Assembly (NCBI RefSeq): GCF_900496975.1
Contig: NZ_UFQC01000014.1
Span: 96,653 to 160,652, forward strand
Source: Achromobacter veterisilvae
Lineage (GTDB): Bacteria; Pseudomonadota; Gammaproteobacteria; Burkholderiales; Burkholderiaceae_B
Direction of reading: 5' to 3'
DNA: 64,000 nt
In this document: piece by piece, positions 16,630 through 24,033 of the stretch
How positions within the stretch are numbered: the stretch's first letter is position 1
How the letters are laid out: the number at the start of each line of letters is the position of its first letter
Made by a program: the position numbers and the translations under genes
Notes under the pieces: model-generated
What the model was told of the DNA's origin: nothing
The model's input: the letters and a program-made list of their open reading frames with translations, nothing else
Databases searched by the model: none

Positions 16630-17961
16630 ATTGTGAGTACTACGATGCACCATCTTTTGCAAAGTTTCGATTTCAATCATGGAGCCGCCTGAATTACACA
16701 GGCGCTTTACTATATCTTCTTCAGATGCATTGAGCTTCCCATTGGTTAGCATGTGCTGCGCTGATTTTTTAATATTTTTAGCTAATCCTCCTTGATCAGT
16801 GAGCGTATTTGTTGACCTATAGTGAAGGTCACTCACCTCGATCAAAGCCCGTGTCAACATCGTTGCAGCAAGAGGGAACTTGCTGAGGTCAATTGCGCGA
16901 AGTTCCGATACAAGCGTTTGCTCCTTTGGATAACCCGTAGTGGGGATTCCAATGCCTGGAGCTTTGCTTCCAAAGATTTTCTTTCTATCAGCAGCGGACG
17001 TTACTGGTGTAGACACTGCTCGCGGAGGTTGAGCAGTCGTTGCTGGCGAAGGTGATTGGGAAGGAAATCCGCTAGGCCCACTCTGTGAGGAAGAGATCGC
17101 TGACGACGGGGAGGATGAGGACGCACTGACTAGTGCTGCTGGCGAGCCTGATGGCACTAAAGATGTGGGTAGGGAAATCCCAGCAGATGCTCGAACCTCG
17201 TCGATGTATCGCCTCGCTTGCTCAGGCGTGAAAACGTCATTGACGCTTTTCCCGCGCCCAAAATCACCAACAACCCGTGTTGCCATCTGTCGCACAGTTG
17301 CTAATGGCATGTTGAGCGTCAATTCGTCATTTGCATCGATATCGAAGCCGAGCAGCCGAAGATTGTCGATAGAGAAAAATCGCTGCAACGTCGAAATCGG
17401 AAATTCGTCTTCTACAAATACACCTTGACCTTCTGCCCAAAGAGCGTACTGTCCCGCACGCTTGTATTCGGCTGCATGACCGTGATTCAGCAAATACAAC
17501 GTCCGCAAGTAGGCGGACCAATCCATCTGGCCAACTCCCCCCATCTCGCCTTGATGACGTGATAAAACCTCACGAATCATCGCCTGTTCATTATCAGTGA
17601 CAGTTAGATCAACATGAGACGGAAATTCTGTGTATGTTGCCGCGAGCTTGGTAAGCTTCGGGACCAGATCGACATCTGGACACATCGCCGGTTTATTCAG
17701 GAGCTTGAGAGCCGTCGTACGACGGTTCCCATCTTTTACCGTGTATGTCCCGTCGCCATTGGGAGAGGCTAGTATAGGCATCGTCGTAAGCCCATCCTTG
17801 GCAATACTTTCGCAGATTGCCAAAAATTGGTCTCGCTTTCGCAGAATGCGGCGAATGCAGTCGTTCTGATCCGAGCCGGCCCGAATTCGCGCATTATGAA
17901 CGTCCAGCAAGATGTCCTCTACAGCTACGCCGGGTATCAATTTAAAATCGCTGCGTGCCAT
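16561..17961 (-). CDS. ParB/Srx-fold protein with Ser/Pro-rich linker
   Basis: A 466-residue protein read from ATG 17961 with an excellent GGAGG 7 bp upstream. The N-terminal 100 residues look like a ParB/sulfiredoxin-type domain: an isoleucine-rich start (LIPGVAVEDILLD), LTTMPILASPNGDGTYTVKD and the hallmark DGNRRTTAL at 77-85. A Ser/Pro/Ala-rich linker covers about 265-325, and the C-terminal part (about 335-466) is a separate helical region that I do not recognise. Such proteins can be nucleases, NTPases or DNA-binding adaptors. It converges on the methyltransferase and overlaps its 3' end. A partition role is unlikely because no ParA is adjacent. Confidence 0.7.
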   Translation of the reverse strand: MARSDFKLIPGVAVEDILLDVHNARIRAGSDQNDCIRRILRKRDQFLAICESIAKDGLTTMPILASPNGDGTYTVKDGNRRTTALKLLNKPAMCPDVDLVPKLTKLAATYTEFPSHVDLTVTDNEQAMIREVLSRHQGEMGGVGQMDWSAYLRTLYLLNHGHAAEYKRAGQYALWAEGQGVFVEDEFPISTLQRFFSIDNLRLLGFDIDANDELTLNMPLATVRQMATRVVGDFGRGKSVNDVFTPEQARRYIDEVRASAGISLPTSLVPSGSPAALVSASSSSPSSAISSSQSGPSGFPSQSPSPATTAQPPRAVSTPVTSAADRKKIFGSKAPGIGIPTTGYPKEQTLVSELRAIDLSKFPLAATMLTRALIEVSDLHYRSTNTLTDQGGLAKNIKKSAQHMLTNGKLNASEEDIVKRLCNSGGSMIEIETLQKMVHRSTHNLDRQFVNTLWDNIGCFVRACWA

Positions 17962-18230
17962 AAACCCTCCGAATTATGCCCCAAGAGTGTAACCGACTCT
18001 TACCTTGGGTCAACCTCAATCCAGTTCTGAGGGCCTGATAGGTAAGAGCCTGTACGCCGAGAAGGGCTCTCCAGGGCTATCGGAGAGCGGTCCGCCCCCA
18101 AAATTCAGTTACGCATATCCTTTCCGGGCTACCCGTCGGGATACTCCCCAAACTCCTCCACTCTAGAAATTTTCACTCACATATCACCTCCCTGAGCACG
18201 CACCCGTGTGCCTTATCTCATGAGGTCGAT

Positions 18231-18599
18231 ATGTCCAAACCCTTTTCCGCCGCACATTTCCCTCCCTCCTGCCCCCGCTGCTACTCCACCCGCGTCATCA
18301 CCCATGACTACGCACGCACCACGGGCAGCGTCGTCGGCGGTGTCGCTGGCGCGGGCAGCGCTGCCGCCGCAGCGATGGCTGGCGCAGAAACCGGCACCGT
18401 CGTCGGCGCGTTCGCCGGTCCGCCCGGTGCGTTCCTTGGCGGCATTGCCGGCGCGTTGATCGGCGTACTGATTGGCGCCGTCGCCGGCTCGACCGCCGGC
18501 GGTGCGGTTGGCGAAGTCATTGACGACACCGTGCTCGACAACTTCGAGTGCAAAGACTGCAGCCATACCTTCGGCCACAAGAAGCTGTCCCAAGGCTGA
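18231..18599 (+). CDS. Small protein with split CxxC pair around a glycine-zipper segment
   Basis: A 122-residue protein with GAGGTCGAT before its ATG. It begins with a zinc-ribbon half (C14-P-R-C17), continues with a long Gly/Ala-rich hydrophobic segment of glycine-zipper type (about 32-97, with repeats such as GALIGVLIGAVAGSTAGGAVG-like spacing), and ends with a second CxxC (C107-K-D-C110). Proteins of this sort occur beside DUF932 and YqaJ genes in plasmids and integrative elements. Membrane association and metal binding are inferred; function is unknown. A terminator hairpin follows 33 bp later. Confidence 0.75.
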   Translation: MSKPFSAAHFPPSCPRCYSTRVITHDYARTTGSVVGGVAGAGSAAAAAMAGAETGTVVGAFAGPPGAFLGGIAGALIGVLIGAVAGSTAGGAVGEVIDDTVLDNFECKDCSHTFGHKKLSQG

Positions 18600-18631
18600 C
18601 CCGCCGCCTTCTGTTTTTCCTATTCACATAG

Positions 18632-18666
18632 ATGCCTACAGCCCCTACCGGGCTGTAGGCATTTTG
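18632..18666 (+). terminator. Rho-independent terminator after the glycine-zipper gene
   Basis: A 13-bp perfect stem, ATGCCTACAGCCC with GGGCTGTAGGCAT, has a 5-nt loop and is followed by TTTTG. It separates the small upstream gene from the DUF932 gene. Confidence 0.85.
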
Positions 18667-18697
18667 CGTCGATGTACCTCATTTCAAGGAGCACACC

Positions 18698-19663
18698 ATG
18701 CACCTCGTACATACCATGGCCTACCTTGGCCAACAGCCCTGGCACGGCCAGGGCAATCAGCTTTCCCCTAATTCGCCGCTAGAAGTCTGGGCGCAGCAGG
18801 CCGGGATGGCCTGGCACATCGAATCGGCGGATGTTCGCTACGTCGCCAACGATGACGGCATGGGCTCCATCCATGCCTTCCCCGAACAAAAAGTGCTGTA
18901 CCGCTCGGACACCAAGGCCCCGCTGTCGGTCGTGTCCAAGCGCTTCCAGGTCGTACAGCCGCATGACGTCCTGGAGTTCTACCGCGACCTCACCGAGGCG
19001 GGCGGGTTCGAGCTTGAAACCGCTGGCGTGCTGAAAGAAGGCCGCAAGCTGTGGGCGCTGGCCAGGACCGGCCAAAGCGCTTGCCTCAAAGGCCGCGACC
19101 GGGTGAATGGCTATCTGCTGCTGGCCACCGCCTGCGATGGCACGCTGGCGACCACGGCGCAATTCACTTCCGTTCGCGTGGTCTGCAACAACACCCTTGC
19201 CATTGCCTTGCGCGACGGCGATGGCGTGGTCAAGGTGCCTCACCGCAGCCAGTTCGACCCGCAGGCGGTTAAGCGTCAGCTAGGCATCGCGGTCTCCTGC
19301 TGGGATGCTTTCATAGCCCGCATGAAAGCGCTGGCCGAATGCAAGGTGAAGAACGATGCCGTGGAGGCGTTCCTCAAGCGTGTGCTGACCTATCCGGTCA
19401 ATCCGCAGGCTGACGGCATTCCTACAGCAATCAACGACCGCGCCATGAAGGCCGTGCAGGGACTCTACGTCGGTCGTGGCAAAGGTTCGGAAATGGCCTC
19501 GGCGTCCAGGACGGCTTGGGGCCTGCTCAACAGCGTCACGGAGTACGTCGACCACCACCGCCGCGCCCGTTCCAGCGATCATCGGCTAGATGCGGCCTGG
19601 TTTGGCGCGGGCGCTGCCCTCAAACAGAAGGCTTTGAACGAGGCATTGAAGCTGGTGGCGTGA
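18698..19663 (+). CDS. DUF932 (phage/plasmid-like) protein
   Basis: A 321-residue protein of the DUF932 family, frequent in phages and plasmids next to recombination genes. AAGGAGCACACC precedes the ATG. Family features are the opening MHLVHTMAYLG, KVLYRSDTKAPLSVVSKRF, then VVQPHDVLEFYRDL, LLATACDGTLATTAQFTSVR and VVCNNTLAIAL. These proteins are often linked with single-strand annealing or recombination, but no activity can be assigned from the sequence. It is the first gene of a module continuing with YqaJ and a gp3-like protein on the same strand. Confidence 0.88.
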   Translation: MHLVHTMAYLGQQPWHGQGNQLSPNSPLEVWAQQAGMAWHIESADVRYVANDDGMGSIHAFPEQKVLYRSDTKAPLSVVSKRFQVVQPHDVLEFYRDLTEAGGFELETAGVLKEGRKLWALARTGQSACLKGRDRVNGYLLLATACDGTLATTAQFTSVRVVCNNTLAIALRDGDGVVKVPHRSQFDPQAVKRQLGIAVSCWDAFIARMKALAECKVKNDAVEAFLKRVLTYPVNPQADGIPTAINDRAMKAVQGLYVGRGKGSEMASASRTAWGLLNSVTEYVDHHRRARSSDHRLDAAWFGAGAALKQKALNEALKLVA

Positions 19664-19697
19664 ATCAGCTCAGCAGGCATTACCTCACATCCCCATG

Positions 19698-19737
19698 AAC
19701 CCGGCAGCGCCCATGCGCTGGCGGGTTTCTTCATTTT
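19698..19737 (+). terminator. Terminator-like hairpin between DUF932 and YqaJ genes
   Basis: AACCCGGCAGCG pairs with CGCTGGCGGGTT with one mismatch and is followed by TCTTCATTTTT. It may limit read-through into the YqaJ gene. Confidence 0.6.
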
Positions 19738-19751
19738 TGGAGTTTTCCATC

Positions 19752-20741
19752 ATGGCTTTACCGAAACGAAAGTGTGAAAATCGGCCCGCTCTGCGCCTGA
19801 TCGACACCCGCAAGATCGATCGCACCGACTGGCTGGAAGTGCGCAAGCAAGGCATTGGCGGCTCCGATGCCGCTGCAGCCGTGGGCCTGTCTCCCTACAA
19901 ATCCCCGCTCGAACTCTGGATGGAGAAGACGGGACGCGATGCCGGCCTGCCCAAGATCGACCCGAAGGACACGGCCCACCCGACGTATTGGGGCACGTAC
20001 CTGGAACCCATCGTGGCGGCGGCCTACACGCAGCAGACGGGCAACCGCGTGCGCAAGGTCAACGCCGTCCTGCAACATCCGCAATTTCCCTTCCTGCTCG
20101 CCAACCTCGACCGGGAAGTGACCGGCACACCGCTCGTACAACTGCTGGAATGCAAGACGGCGGGCGAGTTCGGTGCCAAGCTATGGCAAGACGGCGTGCC
20201 CGAATACGTGCAGCTCCAGGTACAGCATCAGCTTGCCGTCACCGGCAAACAGGCCGCGCACGTGGCCGTGCTGCTCTGCGGCCAAAAGCTGGAAATCCAT
20301 CTTATCCGGCGCGATGACGAACTGATCTCCCGTCTCATCACGCTGGAAGCGCGGTTCTGGGAATACGTCACGACCGACACCCCGCCGCCCGCGGACGGCT
20401 CCGAATCGGCGGATCGAGCTTTGCGCGTGCTTTACCCCGGCAACGCCCCTGCCGTGGATTTCAGCGACGACCGCGACCTGTCGGCCAGGTTCGCCGATCT
20501 GGTCAGCCTGCGCGCCGACATCAAGACCAAGGAGGCACAGGCCGAAAAGCTCAAGCAGGTCATCCAGCGGGCGATGGGCGACGCCTCCGAGGCCCGATTC
20601 GAGACGGGCCGCGTGCTGTTTCGGCGCAGCCTGGACAGCACGACGATCAACATAGATCTCTTGTTGCTGAACCATCCCGATCTGGCCGTCGAGTATGCCA
20701 CCACCAAACCCGGCACGCGCCGGTTTCTGATCCGCGATTGA
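19752..20741 (+). CDS. YqaJ-family viral recombinase (lambda-exonuclease-like)
   Basis: Predicted exonuclease of the PD-(D/E)XK fold that resects DNA ends for recombination. ATG 19752, 6 bp after GGAGTTTTCC, gives 329 residues; an earlier in-frame ATG at 19695 lies within the terminator hairpin. Family features are WLEVRKQGIGGSDAAAAVGL near the start (the typical R..GIGGSD), YWGTYLEPIVAAAYT, then FLLANLDREV and the catalytic LLECKTA (E-x-K). The C-terminal third is helical. With DUF932 and the gp3-like gene it forms a recombination module as in many plasmids and prophages. Confidence 0.92.
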   Translation: MALPKRKCENRPALRLIDTRKIDRTDWLEVRKQGIGGSDAAAAVGLSPYKSPLELWMEKTGRDAGLPKIDPKDTAHPTYWGTYLEPIVAAAYTQQTGNRVRKVNAVLQHPQFPFLLANLDREVTGTPLVQLLECKTAGEFGAKLWQDGVPEYVQLQVQHQLAVTGKQAAHVAVLLCGQKLEIHLIRRDDELISRLITLEARFWEYVTTDTPPPADGSESADRALRVLYPGNAPAVDFSDDRDLSARFADLVSLRADIKTKEAQAEKLKQVIQRAMGDASEARFETGRVLFRRSLDSTTINIDLLLLNHPDLAVEYATTKPGTRRFLIRD

Positions 20742-20769
20742 TCCACCCCAACTTTCACAGGAGAACACC

Positions 20770-21672
20770 ATGCTCAAGGGCCTGGCGATCACCCCGCCCG
20801 TGGTTGGGCGGATTTCCATTGGCCGTATTGTCGAAAAGAATGGCAAACGACTCCCCGAGAAAGATGATCAGTTCACTATCACGACCCAGGTGCAAACGCG
20901 TGACGGCTGGCTACGGCATCCCCAAGACGAAGTGCAGCGCAAACTCCATGGAGGCGACAAGCTGCGTACTGTCTCTATCCGCCTCCCCTTCAATGATCCC
21001 GATCTGAACTTGCGAGCCAACTATTCCTGCTTTGACCGAGAGGACGGGCAACTGATGTGCATGGGCAACGGCGAAACTTGCCGTCGCAAGACCGAGGATG
21101 GGGTTCAGATGTTGCCTTGCCCTGCACCTGGTCGCTGCGACTTTCACCATGGAGGATGCAAACCCTATGGTCGGTTGCACGTCGTCATAGGAGATCAAGA
21201 CGAATTGGGCACGTTCGTCCTGCGCACCACTTCCTACAACTCCATCCGGACGTTGGCTGCACGCATGCGTTATCTCCATGCAGTTTCGAGCGGAAATCTC
21301 GCTACCCTGCCCCTTGAATTGCGGCTACGCGGCAAGTCCACCACGCAAAGCTATCGGGCCGCCATCTACTACATCGATCTGGTGATCGGCAACGGCGCGA
21401 GTCTGGGAGCCGCCATCCAGGAAGCACGACGCCTAGCCGAAGAACGAGCGAAGATGGGCTTCGATCAACAGGCATTGGACAATGCGGCGCGCTTTGGATA
21501 CGCCAATGGAGCGTACGAAGAATCGGAAGAGGACGCACCTGCCCTCGCTGAGGAATTCTTTCCCGAACTTTTGAACAAAGGTCCGCAGGCTACACCAAGG
21601 AAGAACACTGATTCTCGACACAGCACTCTGTCCGAAAAGCTAAGGCAGCGCGCCGAAACAGTGTCAACGTAA
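20770..21672 (+). CDS. gp3-like recombination-directionality-factor family protein with Cys cluster
   Basis: A 300-residue protein with CAGGAGAACACC before its ATG. The N-terminal two thirds resemble the phiC31 gp3 family: LKGLAITPPVVGRISIGRI at the start, LRTVSIRLPFNDPD, then a cysteine-rich patch (C97, C104, C117, C123, C130) and FVLRTTSYNSIRTLAARM. Genome pipelines usually call such genes hydrolase or metal-binding protein. phiC31 gp3 switches a serine integrase to excision, whereas this element has a tyrosine integrase, so a different partner or role is possible. The Ser/Arg-rich C-terminus overlaps the convergent Xre gene by 9 bp. The family call rests on pattern recall. Confidence 0.7.
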   Translation: MLKGLAITPPVVGRISIGRIVEKNGKRLPEKDDQFTITTQVQTRDGWLRHPQDEVQRKLHGGDKLRTVSIRLPFNDPDLNLRANYSCFDREDGQLMCMGNGETCRRKTEDGVQMLPCPAPGRCDFHHGGCKPYGRLHVVIGDQDELGTFVLRTTSYNSIRTLAARMRYLHAVSSGNLATLPLELRLRGKSTTQSYRAAIYYIDLVIGNGASLGAAIQEARRLAEERAKMGFDQQALDNAARFGYANGAYEESEEDAPALAEEFFPELLNKGPQATPRKNTDSRHSTLSEKLRQRAETVST

Positions 21673-21984
21673 GCGCTGGCGTTTGATCTCGGGCGGTGAC
21701 GCAGCGTTCGCCCGACGATCTCCCGTGGGAGCCAAGGACACTTCGTCAAGTGGGCCAAATAATTCGGCGAGCGTCACCCCTAGGGCGAAGCAGATATTCC
21801 CCAATGTCTCGATAGAGGGGTTCGCGACTCCCCGTTCAATTGCGGAGATGTAGGTCCGATCAACGTGGGCTTCGAAAGCCAAAGTTTCCTGAGACTTATC
21901 GGCCGCATGGCGGCATTGCTTAACCCGCTTTCCCAGGGCTTGGGAGAGCGAAGGAGCTGGAGGTGCGGGGCGTCTGGTAGCCAT
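21664..21984 (-). CDS. Xre-family helix-turn-helix regulator
   Basis: A 106-residue regulator with an HTH_3 domain at about 13-75: SQALGKRVKQCRHAADKSQE, then TLAFEAHVDRTYISAIERG and TLGNICFALGVTLAELF. The C-terminal tail is short and basic. It is read opposite to the recombination module and divergently from a row of small genes starting at 22147, which is the usual place for an element's repressor. No ribosome site is obvious before the ATG at 21984. Confidence 0.9.
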   Translation of the reverse strand: MATRRPAPPAPSLSQALGKRVKQCRHAADKSQETLAFEAHVDRTYISAIERGVANPSIETLGNICFALGVTLAELFGPLDEVSLAPTGDRRANAASPPEIKRQRLR

Positions 21985-22043
21985 GACTGGGCAGGATGCC
22001 CATTCGTAGACTGATTCACGACGCTATACACACATCAATTTTT

Positions 22044-22062
22044 GTTGACTATACTCTACAAC
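22044..22062. promoter_or_regulatory. Candidate operator in the Xre/small-gene divergent region
   Basis: GTTGACTATACTCTACAAC has GTTG/CAAC ends in inverted orientation and sits in an AT-rich patch between the Xre gene and the gene at 22147. It could be the repressor site. Evidence is limited to position and a weak dyad. Confidence 0.3.
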
Positions 22063-22146
22063 TGGAAACTGAGTGGTTTCTGAAAAGTAAGAACAGCCTG
22101 AACTTGGGGCACAGCCCCCTCTAACCTATTGATTAACGAGGAAAAT

Positions 22147-22311
22147 ATGGCAGCAAAATGTGGAGAGTGCGGCGGCAAAGGCCATACTGAATGCCCCTTG
22201 GAGTACGGCACGGATCGTCACCCCAGCGGCTGCCCGAGCTGCGGAGGTTCCAATCGCGTGACATGTTCCGAATGTGGCGGCACGGGCAAGTCCGACGAAA
22301 CGGATGACTGA
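22147..22311 (+). CDS. Small DnaJ-type zinc-finger protein
   Basis: A 54-residue protein from ATG 22147 (GAGGAAAAT upstream). Almost the whole chain is made of CxxCxGxG repeats as in the DnaJ cysteine-rich domain: CGECGGKGHTEC, CPSCGGSNRVTC and CSECGGTGK, which would bind zinc. It has no J domain. Similar tiny proteins occur in mobile elements; the partner is unknown. Confidence 0.75.
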   Translation: MAAKCGECGGKGHTECPLEYGTDRHPSGCPSCGGSNRVTCSECGGTGKSDETDD

Positions 22312-22341
22312 TCTATACCCCCCAATCGTTCCAACAAACAA

Positions 22342-22533
22342 ATGAAGTTCTTCAGCCTCAAGGATCGTCTTGATGACTTGAAGTGGTCATCAAGCGCCGG
22401 CGACAGGATCGTCAATGGCGCAAAGCTTCTTGGGGCGGTCGTTGCCAACACCGCCATCGGAGTCGGCAAGATCGCCACCGAGATCTCCCCCATCGTCAAA
22501 GAGCGGATCGAATCAGAAAAGCGAAAGCCCTAA
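22342..22533 (+). CDS. Small hypothetical protein
   Basis: A 63-residue reading frame beginning MKFFSLKDRLDDLKWSSSAG, with a mildly hydrophobic middle (LLGAVVANTAIGVGKIATEI) and a charged end. There is no clear ribosome site, but it lies 30 bp after the zinc-finger gene on the same strand and a terminator follows 20 bp later, so co-transcription is likely. I do not recognise the family. Confidence 0.55.
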   Translation: MKFFSLKDRLDDLKWSSSAGDRIVNGAKLLGAVVANTAIGVGKIATEISPIVKERIESEKRKP

Positions 22534-22552
22534 CTCAATTTCCCTCTAACCT

Positions 22553-22581
22553 CGGCCTACCTGTGTAGGCCGACTTTTTTT
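22553..22581 (+). terminator. Rho-independent terminator
   Basis: Perfect 8-bp stem CGGCCTAC/GTAGGCCG with a CTGT loop followed by ACTTTTTTT. It closes the two-gene unit 22147-22533. Confidence 0.9.
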
Positions 22582-22597
22582 ACGGCACAGGAAAGTC

Positions 22598-23098
22598 ATG
22601 AACTACAAGAAAATCATCATCGCAATCGCCCTTGCAGGCTCGATCAGTTCTACGTTCGCGGGCGAGGCACCTTTCGAAGTCTCCTTGGGCACATCGCAGC
22701 GCATACCAAGAATTCTTCTTGAAACAGTGGTGAACCAAGTCACAGTGACGGGCTATAGCGTCAATCGCGGAAACTGCGACCCACGTATCAACCAGATGCT
22801 TTCCGTGCCGACCACCTTCAAGTTCGGCCAATCCTACGGAATCTCAGCTCCCGCGTGCAACGTGAAAGAAATTTCCATTGATACCAACTTGGGTACATAC
22901 GTCTATTCGTTCGGGGCACAGGCAGCCCAAAGATCAAATCCGCCGGCCAAGTCCCCTGCGTCGTCCAGCAGCGGCAACGGCGAAGCATGCTTGAAAGCAA
23001 AGATTAAAGCTGCGAACGACGAAGGCTACCCGGTTTCAAATGACGTATACAACGAGTGGCGCGGAGAGTGTGGACTACCTCCCAAATCGCTGTACTGA
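22598..23098 (+). CDS. Exported protein of unknown function
   Basis: A 166-residue protein with AGGAAAG before ATG 22598. A clear signal peptide (MNYKKIIIAIALAGSISSTFA) is cleaved before GEAPFE. The mature part is beta-rich with cysteines in NRGNCDP and SAPACNVKE that could form a disulfide, then a Ser/Pro/Asn linker (about 105-128), then a short helical C-terminal part with two more cysteines (GEACLKAK, RGECGLPP). No family is recognised. It is the only obviously exported protein of the element and lies directly after a terminator, so it probably has its own promoter. Confidence 0.7.
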   Translation: MNYKKIIIAIALAGSISSTFAGEAPFEVSLGTSQRIPRILLETVVNQVTVTGYSVNRGNCDPRINQMLSVPTTFKFGQSYGISAPACNVKEISIDTNLGTYVYSFGAQAAQRSNPPAKSPASSSSGNGEACLKAKIKAANDEGYPVSNDVYNEWRGECGLPPKSLY

Positions 23099-23167
23099 TT
23101 AACGTCCATAGAGGAAGTGTATCCATGCAGGCTCAGCAGGAATCATCTCCTCAGAGCCTGCAACCGC

Positions 23168-23836
23168 CTAGTCGCTTCTACGGGGGAAGATCCGAATGCC
23201 AAAAAGCTTGTCATCCTCACCTCGATCTCTCGGCACCTGATCACATTTGGCCATGTATTCGGCGATGAACGTACGCAATGCTCTGCGCATGACTTCGTCT
23301 TTCCGATTAACTTGCCCAAGGCCCACTCCCCACCGATACTCAAAGTGATCCTTGTGAGCATTCGAATTCCAGTAATCGCCCCAACCCTTGGTGACAACCC
23401 CTGCCCAGTATTCGCCGATATCCCGCGCTACCAGCACATCTGCCTTGCGCTCCGCTGAATAGAAGATCAAAAAGTGCAGGTGAAGGCCGCCCCCGCGATC
23501 ACCCTCTTCCAAATGCCATATGCATCCACGTATTCGCCTAAGCAGGGAATTGGTTTCCATGTTGCGGACAAATCGGTCGCGGTGCCGCTGTATGGTCAGA
23601 AAACTGACATCCTCACGATAGGATTTCCGATAGTTCAACGTCAGAAATAGCACCAAATAGCGTGCGCTACGACCGAACATTTCCTCCTCGAAATCTAGTC
23701 CTCGCCTCCTGTTTCTACGCATCCTAGCCTGCGTTGCCTTTCGACTTCTAGCCTCATCATCGCGACTAATCTCGACTTGATAGTTTTCTTCATTGTTCAT
23801 GATCGATCTCGTTGTAGATTCCAACAGATCAGTCAT
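23168..23836 (-). CDS. Inovirus Gp2-like / HUH replication initiator
   Basis: A 222-residue protein (or 210 from ATG 23800). It shows the HUH-endonuclease arrangement: a metal-binding H-x-H (H119, H121 in GGGLHLHFLIFY) followed about 75 residues later by Y194 in FIAEYMAKCDQ with K197, as in single-tyrosine Rep proteins. Between them, KGWGDYWNSNAHKD matches the pattern of inovirus Gp2/YagK-type proteins. Such enzymes nick and join single-stranded DNA for rolling-circle replication or mobilisation. It lies beside a RepA-type ATPase on the same strand, suggesting a replication module. Confidence 0.72.
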   Translation of the reverse strand: MTDLLESTTRSIMNNEENYQVEISRDDEARSRKATQARMRRNRRRGLDFEEEMFGRSARYLVLFLTLNYRKSYREDVSFLTIQRHRDRFVRNMETNSLLRRIRGCIWHLEEGDRGGGLHLHFLIFYSAERKADVLVARDIGEYWAGVVTKGWGDYWNSNAHKDHFEYRWGVGLGQVNRKDEVMRRALRTFIAEYMAKCDQVPRDRGEDDKLFGIRIFPRRSD

Positions 23837-23940
23837 GCCTATATTTTTTTATTTTTCAAACACAATAGAACCACAACATTTCGACCACCTACTTCATTAC
23901 ATAAGAAGCATTAACCCACAGAGTAGAGATGGCAGATCAA

Positions 23941-23980
23941 CAGTAAAAAACCCCGCCGCGCCTCCGTCGTCGCGCCGGGG
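23941..23980 (-). terminator. Rho-independent terminator after the RepA-type gene
   Basis: CCCCGCCGCG pairs with CGCGCCGGGG with one mismatch, and on the minus strand the stem is followed by TTTTTT. It lies between the RepA-type ATPase (ends 24034) and the Rep-like gene (begins 23836), so the latter needs its own promoter. Confidence 0.8.
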
Positions 23981-24033
23981 ATTGTCAGTTTTCATTATGG
24001 GCTTTTATGTCGCCGCGAGCGGAACATTTTGAC

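Noticed and set aside
16561..17961. ParB-like gene as a plasmid partition gene
   Set aside because: There is no ParA or parS-like repeat nearby, and the C-terminal part does not look like a ParB dimerisation domain.
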